Assembly: GCA_905221615.1 (NCBI GenBank)
Contig: CAJNDT010004079.1
Location: 62,001-126,000, forward strand
Length of the DNA: 64,000 nt
Direction of reading: 5' to 3'
DNA from: Symbiodinium sp. CCMP2592
Taxonomy: Eukaryota > Sar > Dinophyceae > Suessiales > Symbiodiniaceae
Of this stretch, positions 9,560-19,060 are shown piece by piece (the stretch's first letter is position 1; every line of letters begins with the position of its first letter). The notes beneath the pieces are model-generated. The model was not told where the DNA came from, made no database searches, and saw nothing but the letters and a program-made list of their open reading frames with translations. The position numbers were made by a program, and so were the translations under genes.

Positions 9560-12500
9560 TGAAGAAAGAAAGAAGCACGAACTGACACACCTACCAAAAG
9601 CTGATTGGTGTGAAAGCTGTCAAGCAACAAGATCAAGAGAAGACAATTTCGATGTATCTGAGAAGAAGAATGAAGCATCGTTAGTCTCAATGGATTTCAA
9701 GTTCACTGGAACTCGAGATGAAGAGAACACAAAAGACAACAAAGATGCATTGACAATCGGACTTGTGATGGTTGATGAAGCAACAAAGTTCGTACATGTC
9801 ATTCCAGTAGCGACAAAAGAAGTGACGGCATACGTTGTTGAAGAAATTTGCAGAGTGCTTATGCTGTTAAATTCTAAGGTCATTCTGAGAACTGACACAG
9901 AACCAGCAGTGATTTCTCTGAGAAAGAAAGTACAAGGAATACGGAAGATGAAGAACCTTGATACAGAGATACAAGATGTAGCACCAGATGAACACCAAGG
10001 ATTGCAAGTTGAAAGATGGGTTCAAACAGTTAGGAACTTATCCAAGACACTGGTGTATGGAGTTGAATCACAAGCGAAAGTGAAGATTACTTCAGAGAGT
10101 ACGCTGTATCCATGGGCAGCAAGACATGCAGCATTCCTGCTGAACAGGTTTGTTGTGAAGAAAGGATCAACACCCTTTGAAGTGCTATTCGACAGAGAGT
10201 ACAAAGGAACATTAGCGCCATGGGGAAGCGTAGTATTGGCAAAGCCTGTACCAAAAGTCAAAGAAAAGGGAGAAGCATGGAGAAAAGGAATCTTCGTTGG
10301 AAAAGACTCGGTGAACAACCTGAATCTGATAAGCACAAGACAAGGAATCATCAAGAGCAGAACGATAAGACAGTGTACGCCACTGTATGATGTCGAAGTG
10401 CTAGCAGAAGCAACAGGAACACCGTGGAACTACACACAAGACATGTTGGTAGGAAGAAAATCGACGAAGAGATTGCCACCACCCAGTGGAATCGAGATAG
10501 CAACTGGTGATAAGCCAGAGTTGGTTCCAAGAAGAGAAAGAAGTCAAGAGCAAGAAGATGAATTGAAGGATTATAGCCCAAGCCAAGAAGCGGCATCTGA
10601 TCCGCCAAGCGAGACTGAACAAGACATGGACGAAGATCCAGGTGAAGGACATGCAGGATCAACAAGCAGCAGTTCAAGCAGTCGTGGAAAAGGAGTCACG
10701 AGCAGAAGAAGAAGCGAGAGAAGTAATGAATCTGATGAGCTGATTCGAGGAGAGAATCCACCGCCAGTATCGCCAAAGAGGAACCTTGAAAAAGGCGAGC
10801 AGCCAGAAGCGGTGAGACAAAAGATAGACGAAGGAACAACGCAAGCCGAAGAGAGGCCAGAGAAGTTTATGGCCATAGGAGATGAATCCTCGGGACAAGC
10901 ATCAAGTTCGGTAAGAAGAGTTATCGACACGAGAAGCGTGAAGAAGATAGAACCATTCCTAAGGAAGGAACTTCCGCAATATCACGATGACGAAGAAGTC
11001 GAATTGGAAGAATTTGAAGAAATGGAAGCAGAGTTCGATGAAGAAGAAGAATGGCAAGAATCAGATGGTGAAGAAGAGATACCAGAAGATATGCCAAAAT
11101 GGTCGAACGATTTCGAAAGCGGACCACCAAAGTTAGCGGATGAAGAAATGGAGAAAGTCGAAGGAGTGTCCAAGAAGCACGAGTTGGAAAGACTTGAGAA
11201 GATGAAAGTGCTGAACAAGTTGCCAAAAGGAACAGACATTTCAAAGTACAAGTTTCTTTCGACAAAGATAGTGTACGATTGGAGACACAGGGACAAAGAG
11301 TGGAGAAGAAGAGGACGATTAGTAGCAAGAGAGTTCAAGTGGTTAGGTGATACAGACATTGCAAGTTTGTTTTCGCCAACCGGTGTAGCAAGCACAGTGA
11401 AGCTACTGTCAGCCCTGTTCGCATCTTCAGAAGGGTACACACTCGGCAGTATCGATGTAGGCGACGCCTATTTAATGGTGGAGCAGGAAGAGCCGACGAT
11501 TGTTGAAGTCGATGGAGAAATTTATGAACTAGGGTATACGTTACCCGGACAACGAATCGGAAGTGCAGCTTGGTTCGGGAAGTTGAAAAGCTACCTAGAA
11601 GAGTATGGGTTAGCAAGTGATAGTGGACTCCCGGCACTATTCTCAAGGAAGCCAGACAAAGAAGGATTCGGAATAATCGTGCTGAGTCATGTAGATGACA
11701 TGGAGCTATATGCGTCAAAAGAAGAATTCAAGAAGTTGGTCGAATTCCTGAGAAGCAAAGTATTGAAGATCAAAGTTGAAGGACGAATGGATGAGAATGA
11801 AGGATCAATGAGTTTCCTGAAGAGAAGTTTCAAGTCGATGGGAGATGGAAACGTAGAGATCACGATGAACTCAAAGTATATCGAAGGACTGGTAGAAGTG
11901 CTCAAGTTGGAAGGAGCATACCCGAAGAAACTGCCGTGTCCAGCAGACAATGGAAGATCGTTTCAAACAAAAGAAGGCGGAATGGAACCGCTGAGTACAG
12001 AAGATCACCACACGTTCAGAAAAGGAGTAGGAATCTTACTGTATCTCGCGCCCGAGAGGCCAGATATCATGTATGTTTTAAAGAAACTGTCAACAAAGCT
12101 CGCATCACCCGTTGAAGCAGACATGGAACTGTTAAGGTACGTTGGAAAGTATCTCAAGGGATCACCAGAGCTCGCACTGGTACATCAAGGAAGTTACCCT
12201 GGAAAAAGTTTCCTCGAAGTGAAGAACAGAAGCGAGAAAGGAAACGAAAGGGACAACTACAAAGTGCCAGCACTCATAGAAGTGATAAGCGACAGTGACT
12301 GGGCAGCAGACCGAGAGTCAAGACAAAGTGCTTCATGCGGAGTGATCATGGTGAATGGAAACCTGATTCATTTCCAAAGCAAGAGGCAGAAGAGCGTAGC
12401 AGTGTCATCTTGCGAAGCTGAGACAATCGCAGCGACATCAATCTTAAGCGAAGGTGTATTCCTGAAAGGATTGCTGACAAGAATCCTAGGAGTTGAACCA

Positions 12501-15332
12501 AGACTGATGTTATACAGTGATTCGTCAAGCTCAAGACAGTTGATCTCAAGAAAAGGTTTAGGAAGAGCACGCCATTTACAAGTGGACCTTTTATGGATCC
12601 AAAGAATCCCGAAGCTTATCATAAAGGCGATAGCAGGAAAGGGCAATCCCTCAGACCTAGGGACCAAATCCCTGACGCGGGAGAAGATACGAAAGTATAT
12701 GCTAAGCCTAGGATATACAGGTGAATTTCTGACACCAAGTGATCAAGAAGTTCAAGAAGCTGAAGTGAGAAGGACAAGAACAAGAAGTGTTCCAAGATTT
12801 GATGAAAGGATGATTACAAGGATTATCCAGACGGTTACGACCGCAGTGCTGATATCATTATCTGAAGCAAGAAGATTCGGTGAGGAAGGAGAACAAGGAC
12901 TGGGAAGAGCAAGTGTAGTTTGCATACTGTTGTGCATGTTCATATCAACGATTATGCATAAAGTCGCAAGCGCAGCCGTTTTGCTCAAGAAGGAAGTCCT
13001 GAAAGAAGAAGAAAAAGAAGAAGATAGGACAAGAGCAATGGCAGATGACAACGCAGTCAAGTATATGATTACGGAGTGCAGCAGAAGCATCGAGGCTACC
13101 ACTTACCTCGAAAAAGTGCTCAAAAGAGACCAGGCACAAAGGCCAAGCACTGATGACCTCTGGAAGGAGGTAGAAGCGATCAATCAACAGTACGAAGTCA
13201 GATCTACTGAAAAGAAGAAGGAAGAGCAGCCAGAGCAGCCTGAAGACTCGAAAAAGGAGGAAAGTGAAGCAGCGTCGGATCCAGAGTCCGATGAATCCAA
13301 AGAAAGCGAGTCAGCAGAGAAGGATGATGAAGAAGAAGTGCCAGAAGACAAGAAGGAAGAAGATTTGGAGACGTTCAAGAAAACTGCAGAAGAATTGGCA
13401 GAAGAAGCAGAAAGGTTGAAGAAGTCTCAAGAGGTTAACTTCGCAGCGTTGAAGCAAGGAACTGTTCGGATACCAGAACACGTCCAGGAAAGGATAAGAG
13501 AGCAAGGAGAGATCATGGATGAGAAGCTGCAGCAGCTGGAAGAGATGAAAGCAGCAGCCAAAGAGAGAAGAGCAGAAGTCAAAGCAGAAGCGGACATAGT
13601 TGTGGAAAAGAAAGAAGAAGAAGAGGCTCGAGAAAAGGAGCAGCCAGCAGAAGAAGAAGAAAAGGAGAATCCAAAAGCAAAGGAGAAGCAAGAAGAAGAA
13701 GAGAAGCAAGAAGAAGAGAAGAAAGAGGATGAACTACCGACACAAGAGAAAGAAGAAAAGAAAGATGCCGAAGAATCGATAGTTCAATCTTCTGACGAGG
13801 AAGCCCGTGAGGCAAAGGAAGCCCTCAGAAGTGGATTCAACGTAGATACAATGTCTATATTCCCAACAGTCATGGGACAGTTAAATATCGAAAGCATTCG
13901 GCGATCAATGCCAACAACGGTTCTGGAAAAAGAATTCTTGATGTGGCAAGAGCAGATGAGACGCCCCGTCTCAAGACTTCCATCGGGGTACGGTTTTAAG
14001 GACCGCAGAGTTTTAGAAAAAGTGGAAGACAACATGCAAGAATATATGGAAAGCATGTCGACGCTCACCGAAGACGAGCGCAGAGCTGAAGAAGCTTACA
14101 AGCAAGCCAGAGAAGAAATGGACCGATATGAGCAAGAACTCAAGCAGGAGATGAAAGAAAAGCTCGAGGCTAAGATGAAGAAAGTGCGAGAACTCGAACA
14201 AGATGCAGTCGCAGCAAGAGGAGATGTTGAGAAGACAAACAACGTGAGAAGTGCTTTACAGCAGCTAGGAGAAGTCGTGCAGACGGCAGAAAAGCTACTG
14301 TCAACTCTAAGCGAAGAGTTCACAAGCCTAGATCTGTACACAAGACCAAAGCCAGATGAAGAGAAGGAGCGACAAGCCCTAGCAAAGCTTATGACGATGA
14401 TCAAGAAGAAAAGCGAAGGAAGCAACCCGTCAACACCGGCAGCAAAGATAAAGGCAATGCCAAAGAAAGTGCCAAGCGTTCTCAAAGGAGGACCGACGAT
14501 TTCTGAAGAAGAGAGAAAGGCAGCGAATTCCAAGGAGAAGCAGATAGCATTGAAGCAAAAGCTGAGAGATCAGTTCAAGGAGGCGACAGACGACTCGATT
14601 GAAAAAGCAGCAAGGGCAAAAGTTGATCATGCCAAGGATAAGCCAAGTGAGCCAGAAGGGACACCACCAAAAAGGCAGGTGAATCCGTATTGGCTCAAGG
14701 ACCAAAAGGAAGAGTCATTCAAGAGGACCAAATACCTACACTGCTATTACTGCACGCAGTCGGATCAACACAAGGCGCCCGATTGTCCCTTGATGGAGGA
14801 CGCGATCAAGATGTATAACAATGGCGAAAGGCCAGATCGCTCAAACAACGCAAGACGCATTTTCTGCAAGGTATGTTATCTCTACTTCCAGAAGCTGACC
14901 GGAAGGTCATTCAGATATACTGGCTGGGGTACCCATACCCCAGACATCTGCAACTACAAGGACAGCGTAAGGACCTACTTGGAAGACAATGCATACAAGT
15001 ATGAGAAGGAGTTGAAAGACTTCCAAGAGACATTGGGCATAGGATACACGCCAAAAGACAGTTGGGGAGCAGAACCCAAGAAGCCCAAGAAAAGTGATGA
15101 AGCAAAGGCTGAAGAAAAGACTGTGAAGAAAGCAGAAGAGAAAGAGCCAAAGAAGAAGAAGCCAGCGGAAAAGTCCAAGAGCAAGGACAAGGACAAAGAA
15201 AAGAAAGCTGAAAAGGCCGAGAAAACCAAGAAGGATGAAAAGGTTGAAAAGGAGAAGAAGCGTAAGACCGAATCTCCGTTTGATCAAGCAAGAGCTGAGA
15301 AGCGCCAGAAAGGAGAGCAAGAGCTGGAGTAA
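9549..15332 (+). CDS. pol: Pol polyprotein with long C-terminal extension
   Basis: This 1,927-codon ORF lies one frame over from the protease ORF; the two are open together from 9513 to 9559. Domains in order: HHCC zinc site (H10, H14, C21, C24); integrase core with D49, D116 and E155; acidic linker; Copia reverse transcriptase with IDVGDAY (635-641) and a HVDD active site (714-717) in place of YVDD; RNase H with SDSDW (914-918) and the SSCEAE motif (E956). RNase H ends near residue 1060. The remaining ~850 residues are unusual: a hydrophobic helix (about 1122-1146), acidic coiled coils, a Cys/His cluster from C1732, and a Lys-rich tail. Expression may be by +1 frameshift or reinitiation at ATG 9549, which overlaps the upstream stop. 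Confidence 0.92.
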   Translation: MPTDEERKKHELTHLPKADWCESCQATRSREDNFDVSEKKNEASLVSMDFKFTGTRDEENTKDNKDALTIGLVMVDEATKFVHVIPVATKEVTAYVVEEICRVLMLLNSKVILRTDTEPAVISLRKKVQGIRKMKNLDTEIQDVAPDEHQGLQVERWVQTVRNLSKTLVYGVESQAKVKITSESTLYPWAARHAAFLLNRFVVKKGSTPFEVLFDREYKGTLAPWGSVVLAKPVPKVKEKGEAWRKGIFVGKDSVNNLNLISTRQGIIKSRTIRQCTPLYDVEVLAEATGTPWNYTQDMLVGRKSTKRLPPPSGIEIATGDKPELVPRRERSQEQEDELKDYSPSQEAASDPPSETEQDMDEDPGEGHAGSTSSSSSSRGKGVTSRRRSERSNESDELIRGENPPPVSPKRNLEKGEQPEAVRQKIDEGTTQAEERPEKFMAIGDESSGQASSSVRRVIDTRSVKKIEPFLRKELPQYHDDEEVELEEFEEMEAEFDEEEEWQESDGEEEIPEDMPKWSNDFESGPPKLADEEMEKVEGVSKKHELERLEKMKVLNKLPKGTDISKYKFLSTKIVYDWRHRDKEWRRRGRLVAREFKWLGDTDIASLFSPTGVASTVKLLSALFASSEGYTLGSIDVGDAYLMVEQEEPTIVEVDGEIYELGYTLPGQRIGSAAWFGKLKSYLEEYGLASDSGLPALFSRKPDKEGFGIIVLSHVDDMELYASKEEFKKLVEFLRSKVLKIKVEGRMDENEGSMSFLKRSFKSMGDGNVEITMNSKYIEGLVEVLKLEGAYPKKLPCPADNGRSFQTKEGGMEPLSTEDHHTFRKGVGILLYLAPERPDIMYVLKKLSTKLASPVEADMELLRYVGKYLKGSPELALVHQGSYPGKSFLEVKNRSEKGNERDNYKVPALIEVISDSDWAADRESRQSASCGVIMVNGNLIHFQSKRQKSVAVSSCEAETIAATSILSEGVFLKGLLTRILGVEPRLMLYSDSSSSRQLISRKGLGRARHLQVDLLWIQRIPKLIIKAIAGKGNPSDLGTKSLTREKIRKYMLSLGYTGEFLTPSDQEVQEAEVRRTRTRSVPRFDERMITRIIQTVTTAVLISLSEARRFGEEGEQGLGRASVVCILLCMFISTIMHKVASAAVLLKKEVLKEEEKEEDRTRAMADDNAVKYMITECSRSIEATTYLEKVLKRDQAQRPSTDDLWKEVEAINQQYEVRSTEKKKEEQPEQPEDSKKEESEAASDPESDESKESESAEKDDEEEVPEDKKEEDLETFKKTAEELAEEAERLKKSQEVNFAALKQGTVRIPEHVQERIREQGEIMDEKLQQLEEMKAAAKERRAEVKAEADIVVEKKEEEEAREKEQPAEEEEKENPKAKEKQEEEEKQEEEKKEDELPTQEKEEKKDAEESIVQSSDEEAREAKEALRSGFNVDTMSIFPTVMGQLNIESIRRSMPTTVLEKEFLMWQEQMRRPVSRLPSGYGFKDRRVLEKVEDNMQEYMESMSTLTEDERRAEEAYKQAREEMDRYEQELKQEMKEKLEAKMKKVRELEQDAVAARGDVEKTNNVRSALQQLGEVVQTAEKLLSTLSEEFTSLDLYTRPKPDEEKERQALAKLMTMIKKKSEGSNPSTPAAKIKAMPKKVPSVLKGGPTISEEERKAANSKEKQIALKQKLRDQFKEATDDSIEKAARAKVDHAKDKPSEPEGTPPKRQVNPYWLKDQKEESFKRTKYLHCYYCTQSDQHKAPDCPLMEDAIKMYNNGERPDRSNNARRIFCKVCYLYFQKLTGRSFRYTGWGTHTPDICNYKDSVRTYLEDNAYKYEKELKDFQETLGIGYTPKDSWGAEPKKPKKSDEAKAEEKTVKKAEEKEPKKKKPAEKSKSKDKDKEKKAEKAEKTKKDEKVEKEKKRKTESPFDQARAEKRQKGEQELE

Positions 15333-15410
15333 GCCGCACCGTGAAGGAGCGCAACGGCGACATGTAAGAGCGGTTTAAAGAAGCAAAAGAGAGTGAGGGC
15401 GTTTACAAAA
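15333..15410 (+). other. Spacer between pol and the 3' ORF
   Basis: Short purine-rich interval following the pol TAA. No feature is seen. Confidence 0.4.
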
Positions 15411-15710
15411 ATGCCCAGCAACAGCAAGGAAGTGAGGCTGAAAGCAGCCAGGGCAAAACGTTTCACAAAAGCTTTGGAGAAGCTACGAAAAGCCACGAGG
15501 ATGGAAAGATCCCACGGCAACGACAAAGTCAAAAGCCACGTGGACGCAAGTCCCACGGCAACGTCAAAGCACTACGAGCACCACGATGAATTCAAAAGGC
15601 CAATGTTTACAAAAGGACTAAAGACAGAAGTCCAACAAAAGTTTCCAGATTGCCGAAGGGCAAGGATGGACTACGACTATCTCGCGTACAGCGACGTACA
15701 GAAAAAGTGA
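15411..15710 (+). CDS. Small basic ORF downstream of pol
   Basis: The first ATG (15411) opens a 99-residue ORF rich in Lys, Arg and His, with a KAARAKRFTKALEKLRKATR helix. I do not recognise it. Its position between pol and the right LTR is where accessory or env-like ORFs sit in some Copia elements, but it has no signal peptide or membrane segment. It could equally be fortuitous in purine-rich sequence. Confidence 0.4.
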   Translation: MPSNSKEVRLKAARAKRFTKALEKLRKATRMERSHGNDKVKSHVDASPTATSKHYEHHDEFKRPMFTKGLKTEVQQKFPDCRRARMDYDYLAYSDVQKK

Positions 15711-15954
15711 GTGTGCACGTAGAGTGGAGTGAGTCCATGCCAAATGTGTGTGGAAAGCAAATTCGCAAATCTGCTATAGGACATCTGAAGATTGAGGATG
15801 AAGACTAAAAGAAGGAAAAGAAAGATGTTCAAAAGTGCTCAAAGAAGCGTGCGAGAAGAGAAGATAAAGGCTCACAGGAGCATGCGAAAACAGAAGTAGA
15901 AGTAGTACAAAGATTAGGAAAGTTTCACAAGATCGTATTACACGACAAAGCTGT
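15711..15954 (+). other. 3' untranslated region of the Copia-type element
   Basis: Purine-rich, without a sustained ORF. Confidence 0.5.
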
Positions 15955-15970
15955 GTATACGATGAGGGCG
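15955..15970 (+). promoter_or_regulatory. Polypurine tract region
   Basis: GATGAGGGCG abuts the right LTR. This is the position of the plus-strand primer in LTR elements, and the sequence resembles the GATGAGGGTG tracts of plant Copia elements. The tract is not purely purine. Confidence 0.55.
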
Positions 15971-16143
15971 TAACAGAATGTTCAATTTTCCCTCAAGCCC
16001 AATTTACCGCCAGTTTCACTGCGTATCTCCGTAGGTCAAACGTAGGCTCAAGACAGCCTGACAGCAGAGCGAGTAGTGAGAAAAGAATCCGAAGCTCGCG
16101 CCGTGCTGTAACAAGGATACTGGTTTAAGGGTTTAAACTTTCA
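15971..16143 (+). repeat. 3' LTR of the Copia-type element
   Basis: This 173-bp repeat is identical to the left LTR except for one T/C difference, and is followed directly by the CGATC duplication. Confidence 0.9.
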
Positions 16144-16534
16144 CGATCCCACGCTCTGGATGCCGTGGCAGCGTCTTTGTTGGCCATTGGTACTGCTGTT
16201 AGCTTCTTGCTGAAAGTGTCGATCGCTACTAGCATGTACTTGTACGGACCTTGGGCGAAGGCCGTCATATCCGCGAGGCCACTTGCAGCTGGAACATCGG
16301 CTCTGGAGGCACAAAACCGTTGTGCCCTCTTTCGGGTCTGTCTTGACGCACGACGAGGCTGTTAAGAAACAGGCGCACGTCGCCTCGGCTGATTGTTTGA
16401 TCGCGAGCTCTAGCCTGCCGCAAAGTTTGATCTAGGTTGCCGAAGCCTGTCCTAGGCTTCGTGTAGACCTGCCTGATGATTTCACGTCTTCTATCGGCTT
16501 CAGCCATTTTTTTAAGAGCTGTTTCTTTTTGCAT
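16144..16534 (-). pseudogene. DDE integrase, N-terminal part (interrupted gene)
   Basis: On the minus strand this starts at ATG 16534 (a second Met lies ten codons on). It contains a YTKPRTGFGNLDQTLRQA helix region, a linker, and the first strands of the integrase core (YKYMLVAIDTFSKK). It runs in frame to the CGATC duplication. If one copy of the duplication and the Copia element are ignored, the frame continues without a break into 6147-5589 on the same strand. The first catalytic Asp expected just before the core strands is not obvious, so the gene may already have been damaged. Confidence 0.75.
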
Positions 16535-16619
16535 CAGGTCTGATCCCGACGATGCGGACTGATTTCGCGGGTCTCGTTGGAGAACAGAATGAGCGAGTTG
16601 GATTGCTCAAATATTTTGT

Positions 16620-16818
16620 TGCGATGGCGTGGTGACCACGTAGTGACCGTAGTGACCGCGTAGTGACCGCGTAGTGACAACGTAGTGACCGCGTAGTGAC
16701 CATGTAGTGACCTCGTAGTGACAGCGTAGTGACCGCGTAGTGAGCGTGTTGTCCGCGTTGTGAGCGTAGTGACGGCGTAGTGACCGCGTAGTGACCGTAG
16801 TGACCGCGTAGTGACCAT
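16620..16818. repeat. GTAGTGACCGC minisatellite
   Basis: About fifteen units of an 11-12 bp repeat with consensus GTAGTGACCGC are present, with point variants and several shortened units. It sits between the integrase start and the second element remnant. The Val-Thr-Arg ORFs read from it are artefacts. Confidence 0.85.
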
Positions 16819-17042
16819 GTGGATTCTTGATCATCTTGTGCAACTCAATCTCGCCGGCTTTTCTCTTTCACCTCTTTCTCTCTCTTGTCTTGCCTGACTG
16901 TGGCTTCTTGCTCAGTGTGGACACAAACGATGATGCTGTGTGCTGCACTGCTTCGCTTGCTCTTGTGCTGCCTGCACAGTGTTGGAGAGAATCTCAGTTC
17001 GATTGCTTGCTGCTGAGTTGCTGTGCTGCTCGTTGCTTGTTG

Positions 17043-17138
17043 TTATTGCTGCTGCTGCTGCAGAACATTGGCAAGTGCTTGTATCTGGACTGCATTTGCT
17101 TGTGTCTGTTCCACGAAATCTTGAATAGCTTGCTCCAT
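17043..17138 (-). pseudogene. Gag-like N-terminal fragment
   Basis: A 31-residue frame starts MEQAIQDFVEQTQANAV and ends in a Gln run at a TAA. Its composition and position resemble the Gln-rich start of the intact Copia Gag at 6563. The frame is broken after the Gln run. Confidence 0.3.
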
Positions 17139-17192
17139 TCCTTCTTCGACTTGCGTGTTGGTGTTGAACAGCACAATGAACAACAAAGCACG

Positions 17193-17444
17193 CTACTGCA
17201 ACCGACATGCACATCTCTTGCGATAACGCTGCCGTCTTGACACTCGCTTCTCGCTCAACTCTTTTCTCTTTGCTGCAACACACATGTACATAATCGTTGC
17301 ATAGGTCTCAACAAGAAACTCTCTATACTTTGTGACATGGTACTCTTTCTCGTAGTTCTTGAACATCTTGAACACATAGGTGAGTCTTGGTACTTCATAG
17401 CGTATTGGGGCTTGAGGTAGATGACGATACATGTTGGTGGCCAT
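17193..17444 (-). CDS. Small basic ORF overlapping the membrane ORF
   Basis: This ORF starts at ATG 17444 inside the TGATG overlap and encodes 83 residues, Tyr-, Lys- and Arg-rich with a basic C-terminus (KRVSRRQRYRKR). No family is recognised. Confidence 0.35.
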   Translation of the reverse strand: MATNMYRHLPQAPIRYEVPRLTYVFKMFKNYEKEYHVTKYREFLVETYATIMYMCVAAKRKELSEKRVSRRQRYRKRCACRLQ

Positions 17445-17773
17445 CAACTCCACATGTCACTTTCTTCTTCTTGCTCTTTACGAACTGGTACTTCTTCTTG
17501 CTTCACCAAAACTGTTCTTCCTCGGCCTTGGGTGTCCTCGACGTAGACGTCCTCCAGGGTACTCTCTTTCTCGCTGCCGTCCTGGAAGGAAATTGCTTCT
17601 TTTACCACGATCGTGTAACTCTTGCTGTGCACTTCTTGCTGTACTGTCGGAGCCGAGGGTACTCGCACTTCTCGCGCAAAGGAGACACCTTCCTTCTTCA
17701 ACACCAAGAACCAACCTTCTAGTAGCAAAGCTCCAGCAAAGGTCAGTAGCAAACCACAGCAAATCACTCGCAT
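17444..17773 (-). CDS. Predicted single-pass membrane protein
   Basis: From ATG 17773 this gives 109 residues: a hydrophobic helix (VICCGLLLTFAGALLLEGWF) right at the N-terminus, then a charged tail ending in an acidic run. The frame is open further upstream to 18022 without an ATG. Its TGA overlaps the ATG of the next ORF (TGATG), suggesting coupled translation. I know no homologue; it may be an accessory ORF of the second LTR element. Confidence 0.4.
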   Translation of the reverse strand: MRVICCGLLLTFAGALLLEGWFLVLKKEGVSFAREVRVPSAPTVQQEVHSKSYTIVVKEAISFQDGSEKESTLEDVYVEDTQGRGRTVLVKQEEVPVRKEQEEESDMWS

Positions 17774-17984
17774 CCAGAAACCACAACCAATCAGGTCTGC
17801 TAAAGTTCTCTCTGTGGTAATTCTTGATCCACGAATAACCAAACCATCTGGGAAGCAAAACTTGCAACCTGGCAAAGAACGTGTCTGGCTCCGGTTCGCG
17901 TTTCTGAGTCCAGGGCAGTCTCGACGCTTGTGGGCACATCCCTGGGACTGGGACTGAGCGATGATCAGCTCTGGAAAACGCGAC

Positions 17985-18098
17985 TCATCCTTCGGGTTCA
18001 AGGTATTTCTCACAGCGAACAAAACCCTCTTTCAACAGCATGAGCGCCACGGTCATGAGGGTCGCACTCATCAGCACAAGGCTTACTGCAAGAAACAT
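17985..18098 (-). CDS. Small membrane-segment ORF
   Basis: A 37-residue ORF starting at ATG 18098 is mostly one hydrophobic helix (MFLAVSLVLMSATLMTVALM) followed by a short charged end. It follows the previous ORF closely in the same direction. Function unknown. Confidence 0.3.
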   Translation of the reverse strand: MFLAVSLVLMSATLMTVALMLLKEGFVRCEKYLEPEG

Positions 18099-18113
18099 GT
18101 CTTCGGTGATTTT

Positions 18114-18275
18114 CTAACTATCAAAACCAAAGTTGCTGAAAGTGTTCTTGCTGGTTGCCATCATGTACTGGAAAAACTCACTCGCGGTGCTGGTATCGTC
18201 ACTGGCTGTGGAGGTTCCAGCTGCAGCAGCCAAAAGCTGCAGGAGGGCGCTGGCCGCCAACATGGATCGCATCAT
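18114..18275 (-). CDS. Small ORF with signal-like N-terminus
   Basis: This 53-residue ORF starts 20 bases after the primer-binding-site copy. Its N-terminus (MMRSMLAASALLQLLAAAAG) looks like a signal peptide or membrane segment, and the rest is Ser/Thr-rich. I do not recognise it. Confidence 0.35.
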   Translation of the reverse strand: MMRSMLAASALLQLLAAAAGTSTASDDTSTASEFFQYMMATSKNTFSNFGFDS

Positions 18276-18294
18276 CGCTCCCTGGGATCGTGGG

Positions 18295-18308
18295 AGCTCC
18301 GCTACCAT
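18295..18308 (-). promoter_or_regulatory. Second primer-binding-site copy
   Basis: Read on the minus strand, ATGGTAGCGGAGCT equals the last base of the left Copia LTR plus its primer-binding site (6325-6338). Confidence 0.5.
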
Positions 18309-18493
18309 AACCACCATGGCTCGCTTCTCTCTACTGTACTTACGTACTGCGCGCGACTCTTTCTCACTTCGGTCCTGAGCCAAAGCCTTCCGGGTTCGCA
18401 CTGCTTCAGCTCGTGCTTGGACACTTCCTACTGCACCACTACTTCATTCTCTACACAGTACACGGTACACAGTGGCAGTCTAACAACAACGCC

Positions 18494-19060
18494 AGCGTCA
18501 AAAACTCAACATCACGCAAGTCCACTTTCAGGGCCGAACAAACACAAAACAAAGGACGCGTCACAGTTCCCCCACAGTAAAGGGTGCCGTCGGCTGTGAC
18601 GACAGTCGCTTGCTTTCAACCTACCCTTGTAAGCGTGGAGGGTTTTCTGCAGGTGGCCAACATTGCGGCCATGCTTGCTTTTGGCTGCTATTGCTGCACA
18701 GTTTTTGGCGCACCGGCCCAGCTTCCAGCCTCTGTGGCTCTGGCGGCATGCAACCAGTGCCCTGAGCGTGAGCAGCTGTGTGCTTGCTCCCTGCATGCTA
18801 TGGACTATGTCTTCCAATTCCCACTTCCACCACAGCAAGGAGCTGGTCTGCAGGCCACAAGGAAGAGCAATGTCAGTGCTCTTCCGCACTCGGTCAACTC
18901 TCCTTGATTTCCACTTGGTAGATTTCTTGGATTTTCATTTCTACAGTCAGGGCGCGGAACTTGAGGACGCGAAGCAAGAAAGCCGCTGCGAGAAATACAA
19001 ACGATGCTTCCATGCCTGCGCGGCTACAAGATTGCTGTTCGAGTTGCGGACCGGCTTAGT
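18494..19060. other. Unassigned spacer
   Basis: No gene or repeat can be supported. ORFs of 100-180 codons occur on both strands but have no recognisable domain and overlap one another. Confidence 0.4.

Larger units (their letters stand above)
6153..16143 (+). mobile_element. Full-length Copia-type LTR retrotransposon, 9,991 bp
   Basis: The element has matching 173-bp LTRs, a primer-binding site, a gag ORF, an NC/protease ORF, a pol ORF in the Copia order (integrase before RT and RNase H), a small 3' ORF and a purine-rich tract. The LTRs differ at one position (T in the left, C in the right), which points to a recent insertion. All domains keep their key motifs. It is nested in a minus-strand integrase gene with a CGATC duplication. 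Its length is about twice that of a typical Copia element, mainly because pol carries a long C-terminal extension. Confidence 0.95.
16819..18493 (-). mobile_element. 5' remnant of a second LTR element (minus strand)
   Basis: On the minus strand a possible LTR (starting near 18493 with TGTTGTTAG and ending in GGTTA) is followed at 18308 by the same 13-base primer-binding site as the Copia-type element. Downstream lie four short ORFs and then a Gln-rich reading frame resembling the start of a gag, cut off near 16820. No RT, integrase or second LTR is seen. The LTR boundary is a guess; the primer-site match is the firm part. Confidence 0.4.

Noticed and set aside
13600..13782. Lys/Arg-rich ORF inside pol
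   Set aside because: Shadow frame of the Glu/Lys-rich coiled-coil region of pol.
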